Source: Abyssisolibacter fermentans
GTDB lineage: Bacteria; Bacillota; Clostridia; Tissierellales; MCWD3
Reading direction: 5' to 3'
Length of the DNA: 64,000 nt
Assembly (NCBI RefSeq): GCF_001559865.1
Contig: NZ_LOHE01000055.1
Location: forward strand, 1-64,000
Shown here: positions 1 to 8,944 of the stretch, piece by piece
How positions within the stretch are numbered: the stretch's first letter is position 1
Layout: each line of letters opens with the position of its first letter
The notes under the pieces: generated by a model
Database searches by the model: none
What the model was told of the DNA's origin: nothing
The model's input: the letters and a program-made list of their open reading frames with translations, nothing else
Translations under genes and position numbers: made by a program

Positions 1-486
1 ACTCAGAGGAAGAATGAGTCTAGTTTTATATTATAATATTTTTGTAGTAAAAAATATGCATTTTATTTCATATCATCGACTTCCTTATTTTGTATAACTC
101 ATACTAATTATTACCATATTTTTATTATTCTTTATAACTTCAATTATAACATAAAATAAAAACCTCTTTGCTTTTTCTTTCTTACAAAAAGGTTTTCTCA
201 TATATTTATAATACTTTATTAATACAGTTCTATAAAAGTTTAACCTTCCCATTGCTTCTACTTAGTTTGAAGGAAATTATCGGAGCCTTAAAATTATATA
301 CACCTAGCACCTTTATAATAACGTAATGTATTATTTTTCCTCAACTTAATCATTCGCCTCGAGCTTTATAACTAAGAAACCCTAGTAACTTGTTTGTTTT
401 TATTGAATTATAAGAAGCATTTTACTCCCTCATATTACATCTATGCTTCTAGAAATTTGTATTTTATCCTTTCTTTCAAGTTAATG
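1..486. other. Left-edge intergenic region, no gene seen
   Basis: No reading frame with a ribosome site was found here. The stretch is very AT-rich. The only structure I can support is an imperfect hairpin at 159-196. The region lies downstream of the minus-strand aldo/keto reductase gene, so it is probably its 3' flank plus the flank of whatever lies left of the window. Confidence 0.6.
159..196 (-). terminator. Possible intrinsic terminator
   Basis: Arms AAAACCTCTTTG and CAAAAAGGTTTT pair at 11 of 12 positions. Read on the minus strand the right-hand side is followed by a T-rich run (TTTATTTTAT). It lies about 290 nt past the aldo/keto reductase stop, so assignment to that gene is uncertain. 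Confidence 0.4.
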
Positions 487-1623
487 CTAGTTAGACATAT
501 AAAACTCATGAAGTTCTTTTAATTTGTCAACTATATTTATGTTTTGTGGACACATGCTCTCACATTTTCTACATTCCACACATGAATTAGCACTACAACC
601 CTTGTCCATTAATTTTCTATACCTTTTTTTTCCTTTATTGTCATCATATAAAAAGATATTATTATAGTCTTCAAATAAAAACGGTATAGGTATATTATTA
701 GGACAAGGCATACAATACTCACATCCTGTACAATTTATTCTAGTTTTATTATCAAATATTCCTTTTACTTTATCTATTATTTCAAGCTCTTTTTTGGTTA
801 ATGAGTTTTGTGTTGTCTCATCAGCTGCCTCTATGTTTTCTTTTACATGTTTCAATTCACTCATTCCACTCAACACTAGTGATACCTTTTCATTATTAAA
901 AAGCCACTTTAACGCCCACTGTGCAGGACTTCTTTTTACTGGCATATCGTTCCATAGTTTGTTTATATCTTCATTAGAATTAGAAGCTAGCTTACCGCCC
1001 TTTACAGGTTCCATTATTATCACTGGTATATCCTTAGCCGCTGCATAATTTAAACCTTCTATACCAGCTTGATAATTTTGATCCATGTAATTTAATTGTA
1101 TCTGACAAAAATCCCAATTATAGCTGTCAACTATTTCTTTAAATGCCTCTAACTTATCATGGAAAGAAAACCCCATATATTTTATCTTTCCTGATTCTTT
1201 AGCTTTCTTAATAAAATCGAATACTTTTAAATTTTTAATTTTATTCCATCTTGAAATGCCTAATGCATGTAGCAAATAAAAATCAATATAATCTGTTTTT
1301 AATCTCTCCAATTGTTCGTCAAGATACATTTCGAAATCTTCGTATTTTTCTACTTTCCATACTGGAAGCTTAGTTGCTAAGTAAATTTTTTGTCTATAAC
1401 CATCTTTTAGCGCTCTCCCTAAAAACTCTTCACTTTTTCCTTCGTGGTAATTATAAGCTGTATCAATATAATTGATTCCGTTATTAATTGCATAATACAG
1501 CATTTCTTTGGATTTTTCTTCATCAATTTCAGAATTATTCTCATTCAATATTGGCATTCTCATACTACCAAAACCTAGTTTAGAAATGTTAAGACCTGTT
1601 TTACCAAACTTACTGTACTGCAT
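487..1623 (-). CDS. Aldo/keto reductase with C-terminal 4Fe-4S ferredoxin domain
   Basis: 378 residues. The N-terminal ~300 residues form an aldo/keto reductase barrel. The expected catalytic tetrad is visible as Asp54 and Tyr59 (in DTAYNY), Lys85 (ATKLP) and His119 (LLHAL). The C-terminal ~80 residues carry two Cys clusters (CTGCEYCMPCP and CVECRKCESMCP) typical of a ferredoxin-like 4Fe-4S tail. This architecture is common in anaerobes, where it probably couples a carbonyl reduction to iron-sulfur electron transfer; the substrate is unknown. The start is an ATG preceded by AAAGGTGTGAT. The gene is monocistronic. Its promoter region is occupied by two small copies of the dispersed inverted-repeat element. 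Confidence 0.93.
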   Translation of the reverse strand: MQYSKFGKTGLNISKLGFGSMRMPILNENNSEIDEEKSKEMLYYAINNGINYIDTAYNYHEGKSEEFLGRALKDGYRQKIYLATKLPVWKVEKYEDFEMYLDEQLERLKTDYIDFYLLHALGISRWNKIKNLKVFDFIKKAKESGKIKYMGFSFHDKLEAFKEIVDSYNWDFCQIQLNYMDQNYQAGIEGLNYAAAKDIPVIIMEPVKGGKLASNSNEDINKLWNDMPVKRSPAQWALKWLFNNEKVSLVLSGMSELKHVKENIEAADETTQNSLTKKELEIIDKVKGIFDNKTRINCTGCEYCMPCPNNIPIPFLFEDYNNIFLYDDNKGKKRYRKLMDKGCSANSCVECRKCESMCPQNINIVDKLKELHEFYMSN

Positions 1624-1657
1624 TAGATCACACCTTTCTAAGTCTTATTTAGTTTAT

Positions 1658-1733
1658 CCCCAGATTATTTATAGAGAAAATATGATTGCTAAAAATCCAA
1701 AACTGCTTGTATGTGTAATTGTATTAATCAGGG
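1658..1733. repeat. Minimal copy of the MITE-like element
   Basis: About 76 bp bounded by CCCAGATTATTTATA on the left and its near inverse TATTAATCAGGG on the right. These are the same termini seen on the ~350-bp element at 9905-10254, but almost all internal sequence is missing. It sits just upstream of the aldo/keto reductase start, so it may form part of that promoter region. Confidence 0.55.
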
Positions 1734-1790
1734 AATTATAGTACTTATTCCTAATAATTGTATACCAATTTTGTATATTTGTAAATATTT

Positions 1791-1935
1791 AAACCTAGAT
1801 TATTAATAGAAATTTAAATAATATCTATAAATAAGCCTCCTTCTTCGAATGAGTAAGCGATTCACATAAAACCATAGATTTTAGTTCTCTGCTTATATCA
1901 TAGATTTTAGTTTTCTGTTTAAAGGTATAATCATG
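1791..1935. repeat. Partial copy of the MITE-like element with internal S module
   Basis: Begins with the element terminus (AACCTAGATTATTAATAGAAA) and then carries the internal S module (GAATGAGTAAGCGATTCACA followed by ATAGATTTTAGTTCTCTG). The last unit occurs twice, about 26 bp apart. No right-hand terminus is evident. Together with the preceding minimal copy it fills the gap between the diguanylate cyclase and the reductase. Confidence 0.6.
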
Positions 1936-1947
1936 CAAATACTTTAA

Positions 1948-3636
1948 TTACTTCTTTCTATTTATCATCTTATTCTTATACATCATTTTATCAGCTTTAT
2001 CAATTGAATCTAATATGTCAATACTTCCATCATATATGTCATAACCCGTACTTATACTCATTCTATAATCAAGCACATTACTAATTTTACTCCAATCGTC
2101 AATTTTGTTATTAACTCTTTCTATAAACTTAAATGCCGCCTCTTTTTTGCCGCTATTTAAAACTATTAAGAATTCATCTCCCCCATATCTTATAACGATA
2201 TCGTCCTTCCTTGCTGAGTTTTTCAATATATTTGCTAATTCAACTAATACTATATCTCCAACGTTGTGACCATAAACATCATTTATATATTTGAAGCTGT
2301 TAACATCTAACATTATAAAAACAAACTTATTAGCACAATTGGATACTTCTTTATATATTTTTTTCACGAATTTATTAAAATAATGTCTGTTATACAAATT
2401 AGTTAAAGGGTCTTTTATAACCATTTTTTCAAGTTCTGTTTTTGCATCATTCAGTTCTTTAGTTCGTTCATCTACTATAGATTCCATATTTAAATACATT
2501 TTCTGTAGTTGACACGCCATTTCTGTTATCTCTATTGACAAAGAACATAACTCATTATTTCTATCTATATCAATATTAACATTAAAATTACCATTACCTA
2601 TATCATTTACCGCATTCATTATTTTATATATCGGATTAGTAAACATCTTTGAAAAAAAATGTCCAATAATTATTAATGCTACTATTGCTATAAGCAATAC
2701 AATGATAAATATATTTTTGAACCTATCTAATGGTTTTCTATATATGTCAATATCTATTGTATATAACATCCCTACACGCCTATTTCCTAGAATATGTAAT
2801 GTTTCTGACTGCCATAAAAACATTTTATTGCCAATATACATAGTACCCTTTGAATCATCCGACATAACTTTCGATGCAATTTTAGGAATATCTGAATAAA
2901 TATTAGTATTTAGCCCTTTATTATTACTAAAAAAAATTTCTTTCTCTTTAATCGGATGTAGAAGGTAATTTCCATTATGATCAACTAGTATAAGTTCTCC
3001 TTTCCCACTTCTAAACATTGTGTTTTCCAATTCTTTTAATACAGATTTTAAATTGACAGTTATGACAACATATCCATTAATTTCTTCATCAATATACACT
3101 GGACTAATTATATCTACTACCGGTTTGAAAAATCCTAAAAAATCTTTTTCATTTTCTACATAATTATTAGTAATATATACTTCTTTATCTTTTAATTTTA
3201 ATAAATCCTGCATATTCATATTACTAAAAGTATATTGTTTATCTGAAATATATGAAATAGTTGTGTCTTTGTAAATATTTATTATTTCTTTACCCTCAGT
3301 ATCTATAAATTTAATTTTGTCATAATCAATATGTTGTTTTGAAAATGAGTAATAGATTCTTTTCAAATGGTCTAATACTATATCATCTTGCTTAGCATTA
3401 AATGCAACTTGATACTCTGTAATGTCAGCTAATAATTGAGTATCCTTTCGAGCCCTTATAAAGAATTTGATTAATTGTTCCCTCGTTTCTTTGAACAAAT
3501 TATGAATCTTATCTTGTTCATAACTTTCTAGAGTTGCTCTATTGCTTAAATATCCGAAGCTCCCAATTATTAAAAGAGGAATTAGAGATACTATTACAAT
3601 ATAAATAGCCAGTCTTTTTCTTATTCCAATACTCAT
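1948..3636 (-). CDS. Membrane diguanylate cyclase (extracytoplasmic sensor, HAMP, GGDEF)
   Basis: 562 residues from the chosen ATG. A frame extension of 15 codons exists, but only this ATG has a ribosome site (ACGGAGG). One N-terminal membrane helix is followed by a ~250-residue Cache-like extracytoplasmic domain, a second helix (FIIVLLIAIVALIII), a HAMP linker, a short coiled coil and a C-terminal GGDEF domain. The active-site GGDEF is intact and an RxxD inhibitory site (RKDD) lies five residues upstream. The protein should make cyclic di-GMP from two GTP in response to an external signal and be feedback-inhibited by its product. The signal is unknown. No EAL domain is attached. Confidence 0.93.
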   Translation of the reverse strand: MSIGIRKRLAIYIVIVSLIPLLIIGSFGYLSNRATLESYEQDKIHNLFKETREQLIKFFIRARKDTQLLADITEYQVAFNAKQDDIVLDHLKRIYYSFSKQHIDYDKIKFIDTEGKEIINIYKDTTISYISDKQYTFSNMNMQDLLKLKDKEVYITNNYVENEKDFLGFFKPVVDIISPVYIDEEINGYVVITVNLKSVLKELENTMFRSGKGELILVDHNGNYLLHPIKEKEIFFSNNKGLNTNIYSDIPKIASKVMSDDSKGTMYIGNKMFLWQSETLHILGNRRVGMLYTIDIDIYRKPLDRFKNIFIIVLLIAIVALIIIGHFFSKMFTNPIYKIMNAVNDIGNGNFNVNIDIDRNNELCSLSIEITEMACQLQKMYLNMESIVDERTKELNDAKTELEKMVIKDPLTNLYNRHYFNKFVKKIYKEVSNCANKFVFIMLDVNSFKYINDVYGHNVGDIVLVELANILKNSARKDDIVIRYGGDEFLIVLNSGKKEAAFKFIERVNNKIDDWSKISNVLDYRMSISTGYDIYDGSIDILDSIDKADKMMYKNKMINRKK

Positions 3637-3860
3637 AAAAACCTCCGTTTTAATATAATCAACAATCAATTTATTTACCATTTAATAAACATCTTTATTA
3701 CATTATTCTACAATATTTTTTGTTTTTCTCCAAGTAATTACATGATTTTTATTTAAATATTCATAAATATCATTTGTCACAAATTCGATTATGTCTCATA
3801 TAATGAAATTATAGTATTAAATGTTAATTATAGTCTGGGTTTTCTTCTTTAATAAAGTGC

Positions 3861-3884
3861 AATTGTTAGCCTAGGCTAACAATT
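3861..3884. promoter_or_regulatory. Perfect 24-bp palindrome, probable DtxR-family operator of feo
   Basis: The two halves AATTGTTAGCCT and AGGCTAACAATT are exact reverse complements. The centre TTAGCCTAGGCTAA resembles the TTAGGnnAGCCTAA-type boxes bound by iron-dependent DtxR-family repressors. It lies 21 bp before the feoA start and overlaps the leader. A DtxR-family gene is encoded just past feoB, so iron repression of feo is inferred. Confidence 0.75.
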
Positions 3885-3904
3885 TATTAATAGGAGGTAA
3901 AATA

Positions 3905-4150
3905 ATGAAATCAAAAGAAATACCGCTATATAAGCTAGCTATAGGAAAAACTGCTATGGTTAAAAAAATTATATGTGATGGCTATTCCAGAAGAAGATTA
4001 TTAGATTTAGGTATTACAAAAAATTCGACTATTAAAGCTGAAAGAAAAAGTCCGTCATCAAATCCTATTGCTTACAACATTCGTGGATCTATAATAGCTT
4101 TAAGAAATGAAGAGGCTAAGAATATCATAGTCATACCATTAAATCTATAA
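3905..4150 (+). CDS. feoA: FeoA, ferrous iron transport accessory protein
   Basis: 81 residues forming a single SH3-like FeoA domain (IPLYKLAIGKTAMVKKI, then the RRRLLDLGI core typical of the family). FeoA is a small cytoplasmic partner of the FeoB iron transporter. The start is an ATG with TAGGAGGTAAAATA. It is the first gene of a feoA-feoB(N)-feoB(C) operon, 11 nt ahead of the GTPase gene. It is probably repressed by iron through the palindrome immediately upstream. Confidence 0.93.
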   Translation: MKSKEIPLYKLAIGKTAMVKKIICDGYSRRRLLDLGITKNSTIKAERKSPSSNPIAYNIRGSIIALRNEEAKNIIVIPLNL

Positions 4151-4161
4151 GGAGGAATCAA

Positions 4162-4914
4162 ATGGGACTAACAAATAAATCAAGTGGTTTATCATTACTA
4201 AAGGATAAATTTAATATTGAACTAAAATATGAAAACCAACCTGTAATAGCTTTAGCTGGCAATCCAAATACTGGCAAAAGCACTCTCTTTAATTATCTTA
4301 CGGGACTTAACCAACACACTGGTAACTGGCCTGGTAAAACTGTTAACAATGCTCAAGGATATTTTAAGTATAAAGAAACTGGATATTTACTAGTAGATCT
4401 CCCCGGAACTTACTCGTTACTTGCTAATTCAGTTGAAGAAGAAATTGCTCGAGATTTTATTTGCTTTGGCAATCCATCATTAACTATAGTGATAGCTGAT
4501 TCCACATGTCTAGAGAGAAATTTAAATCTTATTTTACAAATTACAGAACTAACTGACAATGTAATAGCTTGTTTAAATTTATCTGATGAAGCTAATCGTA
4601 AGGGGATACACATTGATACTAATAAGCTTGAAGAATATTTAGGAATACCAGTAGTAAAAACAGTTGCTAGTAATGGTAAAGGAGTTGATCATCTCCTTAA
4701 TATTATTGATAAAATGATAAATAAAAAAATTAAGACTACTCCCTATAGATTAAAATATAATGATAAAATTGAGGCTTTGGTTAATAAAATAAATGAACCT
4801 CTGAAGTTAACATTTGGCAATAAATATAATACTAGATGGTTAGCTTTAAGGCTTATAGATGGTGATAAATCTATACTTCGCTCTATAGAAGAAATTATTT
4901 CTTCTAATTATTAG
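4162..4914 (+). CDS. feoB: FeoB N-terminal part: GTPase domain encoded as a separate protein
   Basis: 250 residues. A Ras-like G domain is clear: G1 GNPNTGKST at residues 33-41, G2 Thr60, G3 DLPG at 79-82, G4 NLSD at 139-142 (instead of the usual NxxD form NMxD), G5 near VASNGKG. A short helical spacer follows. Ordinary FeoB continues directly into the membrane permease; here a TAG stop ends the protein and the permease starts as a separate reading frame 15 nt later. Both pieces are in the same frame, so a single readthrough would restore a full FeoB. The protein should hydrolyse GTP to gate ferrous iron uptake. Confidence 0.92.
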   Translation: MGLTNKSSGLSLLKDKFNIELKYENQPVIALAGNPNTGKSTLFNYLTGLNQHTGNWPGKTVNNAQGYFKYKETGYLLVDLPGTYSLLANSVEEEIARDFICFGNPSLTIVIADSTCLERNLNLILQITELTDNVIACLNLSDEANRKGIHIDTNKLEEYLGIPVVKTVASNGKGVDHLLNIIDKMINKKIKTTPYRLKYNDKIEALVNKINEPLKLTFGNKYNTRWLALRLIDGDKSILRSIEEIISSNY

Positions 4915-4929
4915 AAAGGAGGTAATGAA

Positions 4930-6306
4930 TTGTATAAACAAAACTCAATTTTAAATAATATACAAACAGTTCTAACAAATAATAATAATATCTCCCATGG
5001 AGATGAAATTGTAGCAACCATATATAATAAAGCTGAAGATATAGCTAAAAATACCGTAACCGTGAATGATAAAAGAAGAATTAAATGGGAGCAAAAGGTT
5101 GACGATATACTTACTTCTAAAATATTTGGTTACCCTATTATGTTACTCATGTTAGGTATAATTTTTTGGATTACTATTAAAGGGGCTAATGTACCATCTG
5201 CAATGCTAGCTGATTTTTTCTTTAGTATAGAACCAAAAATCACCTCCCTATTTTCATTAATTAATGCTCCATCATGGCTTCATGGAATACTAGTATTGGG
5301 AGCATACAGAACTTTAGCATGGGTTATATCAGTAATGTTACCACCAATGGCTATATTTTTTCCGCTATTTACGCTATTAGAAGACCTTGGTTATTTACCA
5401 AGAGTTGCTTTCAACTTAGATAATGCATTTCGAAAAGCTGGTACACATGGAAAGCAAGCTTTAACTATGAGTATGGGCTTTGGTTGCAATGCAGCAGGAG
5501 TTATTGCTTGTCGTATTATTAATTCACCTAGAGAAAGATTGATTGCTACTATAACTAATAACTTTGTTCCTTGCAATGGCAGATTCCCAACATTAATTAC
5601 AATATCCATGATTTTTTTAGGTATGTACTCATCAAAATATAGTTCTACATTAGCAGCTCTCTGTTTAGTAGCAATGATTTTATTCGGTATAATAATTACA
5701 CTGTTAATATCCAAATTTTTATCTATAACATTTTTAAAAGGTGTTCCTTCATCTTTTACATTAGAACTTCCTCCATATAGAAAACCTCAAATTGGTAAAA
5801 TAATAGTAAGATCTATATTTGATAGAACTCTATTTGTATTAGGACGTGCAATTATAATAGCTGCTCCAGCAGGTGCTATTACTTGGATGGTTGCAAATAT
5901 TACTATCGGAGGAATAAGTATACTTAATCATGTCGCTGCATTTTTGAATCCTTTTGCATTATTGTTGGGTCTTGATGGTTTTATTTTGATGGCTTTTATA
6001 TTAGGTATGCCAGCTAATGAGATAGTACTGCCGATACTTATAATGTCATATATGTCACAGGGTGCTATGCTTGAACTTGAAAGCTTAGAGACACTTCAAA
6101 ATCTATTGTTATCAAATGGATGGACATTTATTACAGGTTTAAACTTTATGCTATTTTCTTTGCTTCATTTTCCATGTGGAACAACTTTATTAACAATAAA
6201 CAAAGAAACAGGAAGTAAAAAATGGACATTTTTCACTTTTGCGTTGACAACTTTAGTTGCCATTTTTGTAACATTTATTGTTAATGCTATATATAATATT
6301 TTTTAA
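4930..6306 (+). CDS. feoB: FeoB C-terminal part: ferrous iron permease domain
   Basis: 458 residues with TTG start and an exact AAAGGAGG six to seven bases upstream. About 80 cytoplasmic residues precede a multi-spanning membrane domain with the two FeoB Gate/core regions. Conserved features are GFGCNAAGVIACRI with its Cys, and the later NEIVLPI and HFPCGTT segments. It forms the ferrous-iron path across the inner membrane together with the separately encoded G protein upstream. The ribosome site and its overlap with the sequence between the halves favour a real split gene rather than a sequencing error. Confidence 0.92.
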   Translation: MYKQNSILNNIQTVLTNNNNISHGDEIVATIYNKAEDIAKNTVTVNDKRRIKWEQKVDDILTSKIFGYPIMLLMLGIIFWITIKGANVPSAMLADFFFSIEPKITSLFSLINAPSWLHGILVLGAYRTLAWVISVMLPPMAIFFPLFTLLEDLGYLPRVAFNLDNAFRKAGTHGKQALTMSMGFGCNAAGVIACRIINSPRERLIATITNNFVPCNGRFPTLITISMIFLGMYSSKYSSTLAALCLVAMILFGIIITLLISKFLSITFLKGVPSSFTLELPPYRKPQIGKIIVRSIFDRTLFVLGRAIIIAAPAGAITWMVANITIGGISILNHVAAFLNPFALLLGLDGFILMAFILGMPANEIVLPILIMSYMSQGAMLELESLETLQNLLLSNGWTFITGLNFMLFSLLHFPCGTTLLTINKETGSKKWTFFTFALTTLVAIFVTFIVNAIYNIF

Positions 6307-6346
6307 TAAGATGTTCTTTATATAAACTATAAAATATACTTTTTCA

Positions 6347-6368
6347 AGGGGTGTTTCACCTCTTTTTG
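6347..6368 (+). terminator. Intrinsic terminator of the feo operon
   Basis: Stem AGGGGTG/CACCTCT with a TTT loop and one G-T pair, followed by TTTTG. It lies 40 nt past the feoB stop and just before the convergent DtxR-family gene ends. Confidence 0.75.
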
Positions 6369-6370
6369 TT

Positions 6371-6790
6371 TTAATCAAATCTGCTTTTAAATTCATATTG
6401 TTTAAAATAATTATAAATTTCGGGATACGCATGAAAAAATAATAATAATTTTTCTATACATTTAATCGTATCTATCGTTAAATAATGCTCCATTGCTTCA
6501 GCTTCTTTGTTTTCATCACTATTTGATCCTATAGTCACAATAAATTTGCGCAAAAGTTTATTTCTCTCAAATAAGAACTTCCCTTCTTTATTACCTTTAT
6601 CCAATAATTTAATTTTTTCATAAGGAACATATAATATGTATTTACCCTCATGAAGTTTTTTTAATCCTTTAACTACTGAAGGATTTGAGACATTTAAGCA
6701 TTTAGCAATGTCTTTAATTCTAATTTCTTTTTTCGTAAAAGACAACCTATATACTTCTTCTAAATAATCTTCAAGACTAGGTGATAGCAT
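6371..6790 (-). CDS. DtxR/MntR-family metal-dependent transcriptional repressor
   Basis: 139 residues. The N-terminal winged helix (SLEDYLEEVYRL, then IRIKDIAKCLNVSNPSVVKGLKKL) is diagnostic of the DtxR/IdeR/MntR family. The dimerisation and metal-binding part contains EAEAMEHYL, matching the family's conserved Glu/His ligands. The C-terminal SH3 domain of long DtxR proteins is absent, as in MntR. The gene converges on feoB, and TTAGCnnnnGCTAA-type palindromes lie before feoA and upstream of ferritin, so it is the likely iron sensor of this island. A manganese role is the alternative, given the nearby MntP-like exporter. Confidence 0.92.
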   Translation of the reverse strand: MLSPSLEDYLEEVYRLSFTKKEIRIKDIAKCLNVSNPSVVKGLKKLHEGKYILYVPYEKIKLLDKGNKEGKFLFERNKLLRKFIVTIGSNSDENKEAEAMEHYLTIDTIKCIEKLLLFFHAYPEIYNYFKQYEFKSRFD

Positions 6791-6822
6791 TTCTATACTC
6801 CTTTCTAAATAAATTTATATAT

Positions 6823-7034
6823 AATCCCAAATTATTAATAGAAAATCATGATCAATGAACTCAAATCTTAATATGGTAAATTGCTTATTTCAATAAAGTA
6901 ACTGAATAAAAGATTCATTAATAAAGTACTTCTATTTGTAAGAATCCATTAAATTCGATCTGCTTTGATTCACTAAAATATTCTTATTCAGAACCATACA
7001 ACATTTTATACAAAATTATATGAATAATCAGAGA
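6823..7034. mobile_element. Divergent copy of the MITE-like element
   Basis: About 210 bp running from TCCCAAATTATTAATAGAAAATCA to TATATGAATAATCAGAGA. The termini match the full element with a few changes; the inner GC-richer stem is absent. It fills most of the gap between the repressor gene and the MntP-like gene. The remaining 80 bp (7035-7118) is AT-rich and presumably holds the promoter of the latter. Confidence 0.55.
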
Positions 7035-7118
7035 TAATTATATATGTTAAAATATCATATAATATTATATAATACTGTTTGTATAGTCTATTATATCTAA
7101 AAAGGGAGGCATAATATT

Positions 7119-7667
7119 TTGACAAATTTAGAACTTCTATCAATTTCTATAGCTCTTGCTCTTGATGCTTCTGGAGTATCATTTTCTATAGGATTTGATA
7201 AAAAAATAAATAGAACTAATGCAAAATGGTATATTTTTAGTTTTGCTTTTTTCCAATTTTTATTTTCTTTTATTGGAGGTTTTTGCGGATCTGTTATTAA
7301 TAAATTCTTTTTCAGAATACCAAATTATACTGGAGGAATAATACTTATTATTCTTGGAATTTTCATGATTTTAGGACTTTTTTCTAAAAACGAAAATATA
7401 AATGTAATGAAATGGTATATGATTATCGTTCTTGGAATATCGGTAAGTATTGATGCGTTATTAGTTGGTTTTTCTGTTTTTTATTCACTATCAATTACTT
7501 ATTTATTTATTTACAGCAGCTTAATAGGATTAGTTACAGCCATCTTATCTGCTATATCATTCAATATATCACGATATATGAAAAGTTTTCCTTTAATTCA
7601 AAGCAAAAGTGACTTAATCAGTGGAAGCATATTAATTATTATTGGAGCTAAAATGATTATTTTCTAA
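7119..7667 (+). CDS. MntP-like (YtaF-type) membrane exporter
   Basis: 182 residues, six predicted membrane helices in two inverted halves. Each half carries the family's acidic motif: ALDASGVSFSIG near residue 15 and SIDALLVGFS near residue 112. These match the SxDAxxV signature of MntP manganese efflux pumps and the sporulation-associated YtaF relatives. The start is TTG with AAAGGGAGG upstream. Its place between feo, an SASP gene and ferritin fits either metal efflux or a sporulation role; the sequence alone does not decide. No yybP-ykoY riboswitch was seen upstream. Confidence 0.82.
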   Translation: MTNLELLSISIALALDASGVSFSIGFDKKINRTNAKWYIFSFAFFQFLFSFIGGFCGSVINKFFFRIPNYTGGIILIILGIFMILGLFSKNENINVMKWYMIIVLGISVSIDALLVGFSVFYSLSITYLFIYSSLIGLVTAILSAISFNISRYMKSFPLIQSKSDLISGSILIIIGAKMIIF

Positions 7668-7725
7668 AAAATTTCAAAGCTACATAATTTGTTTAAAAAT
7701 TTTATATAATGTTTTTGTTACTAGC

Positions 7726-7763
7726 TAAACCAAGTATAAGATAATATTACTTGGTTTATCTTT
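7726..7763 (+). terminator. Intrinsic terminator after the MntP-like gene
   Basis: Perfect 11-bp stem TAAACCAAGTA/TACTTGGTTTA with an 11-nt loop, followed by TCTTTTT. Confidence 0.85.
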
Positions 7764-7829
7764 TTGCATATATCACATAATAATACCGTAACACAAACAA
7801 AAAAAAATATTTGGAAAGGAGAATGAATC

Positions 7830-8045
7830 ATGGCATATGGTAATTCAGGTAGAAATGGTATAGTTGTTCCAGAAGCTCGTCAAGCATTAAATCAAATGAA
7901 AACTGAGATAGCAACTGAGCTTGGCTTAACAAACTATGAAGCAATGGATAAAGGAAATTTAACTGCAAGAGAAAATGGTTATGTAGGTGGATACATGACT
8001 AAAAGATTAGTTGAGCAAGCACAAAGAAATTTAAGTGGTAAATAA
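7830..8045 (+). CDS. Alpha/beta-type small acid-soluble spore protein
   Basis: 71 residues. The core contains the germination-protease recognition segment EIATELG and the DNA-binding C-terminal motif GGYMTKRLVEQAQRNL typical of alpha/beta SASPs. Such proteins coat DNA in the forespore and protect it from UV and heat. The start is ATG with GGAAAGGAGAATGA. It is monocistronic between two strong terminators, so expression is expected only in the forespore (SigG-type promoter not resolved by eye). Confidence 0.96.
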   Translation: MAYGNSGRNGIVVPEARQALNQMKTEIATELGLTNYEAMDKGNLTARENGYVGGYMTKRLVEQAQRNLSGK

Positions 8046-8087
8046 TCTCAACTACAATTCTATAGAAATTAATTTTCTATAGATTAC

Positions 8088-8126
8088 AAAAACAAAGATA
8101 GGTGTTAAGCACCTATCTTTGTTTTT
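8088..8126 (+). terminator. Strong intrinsic terminator after the SASP gene
   Basis: Perfect 17-bp stem with arm AAAAACAAAGATAGGTG and a TTAAG loop; the right arm ends in GTTTTT. Because the arms begin with A-runs it can also stop transcription from the opposite side (ferritin). Confidence 0.92.
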
Positions 8127-8194
8127 GCTTAACAAATTTATTTTCATAATAGTTATTTACATTATGTTATAAAACAAAAACTTAAGTAAATTTT

Positions 8195-8701
8195 TTATTC
8201 TGTAGGCGGTGTAAAAGTTCTTTGACTCATTTCAGAATCCAACATAAATATACCGTGACTATTATCTTTAAGTCTTTGAAGTTTTTTGATTATACCTGTC
8301 ATGGTAGCTTCCTCTTCAACTTGCTCGTCTATAAACCACCTTAGCACACTTCCTGTTGCATATTCTTTTTCTTCATTAGCTATATCCATTAAATTATATA
8401 TTCTCTTTGTAACAGATTTTTCGTGCTTTAAAGCTGTCTCAAAAACATCTAGTAATGATTCAAAATCATTTATGGGTCCTGTAAGAGCTCTTAAAGTAAC
8501 TCTACCTCCCATTTCATTAACAAAGTTATAAAATTTCATTGCATGAAATCGCTCTTCTTCTGCTTGAACTATAAAGAAATTTGCAAATCCATCTAAATCT
8601 TGATCTGCACAATATGCTGCCATAGCTAAGTAGATATGTGCAGATTCAAATTCATAATTAATTTGTTCATTTAATGCATTAAATAATTTTTCCGAAATCA
8701 T
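8195..8701 (-). CDS. Ferritin (non-haem iron storage)
   Basis: 168 residues from the ATG at 8701, preceded by GGGAGAATATTTA; a longer frame starting nine codons upstream lacks a ribosome site. It is a four-helix bundle with ferroxidase residues in NYEFESAHIYLAM, the AEEERFHAMKF segment (Glu and His ligands) and FIDEQVEEE. It matches bacterial FtnA-type ferritins in length. It stores iron as ferric mineral and limits Fenton damage. A TTAGC-TTAT-GCTAA palindrome about 135 nt upstream resembles the feo operator and suggests control by the same repressor. Confidence 0.94.
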   Translation of the reverse strand: MISEKLFNALNEQINYEFESAHIYLAMAAYCADQDLDGFANFFIVQAEEERFHAMKFYNFVNEMGGRVTLRALTGPINDFESLLDVFETALKHEKSVTKRIYNLMDIANEEKEYATGSVLRWFIDEQVEEEATMTGIIKKLQRLKDNSHGIFMLDSEMSQRTFTPPTE

Positions 8702-8834
8702 ATTAAATATTCTCCCTTCTCTTTTCAAACTTGGTTATAATTTATATTTACCCATTTTCCATTTCTTTAAACTTCCTTTTTTAATAAATTTAGTAATTGT
8801 TTATTGTTCCAGCCTGAAAATTTAATGAACTCGT

Positions 8835-8848
8835 TTAGCTTATGCTAA
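8835..8848. promoter_or_regulatory. Possible DtxR-family operator upstream of ferritin
   Basis: TTAGCTTATGCTAA has the same TTAGC/GCTAA half-sites and 4-bp spacing as the centre of the feoA palindrome (TTAGCCTAGGCTAA). It lies in the 240-bp gap upstream of ferritin. Assignment rests on this similarity alone. Confidence 0.5.
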
Positions 8849-8944
8849 GGACATCTTCTACACCTGATTAGAAGCATACTTACAAAAGTGGAAATCTTTA
8901 CGCTAATAATCTGTTTAAAACAGTTAACTAACTAATATTTATTA

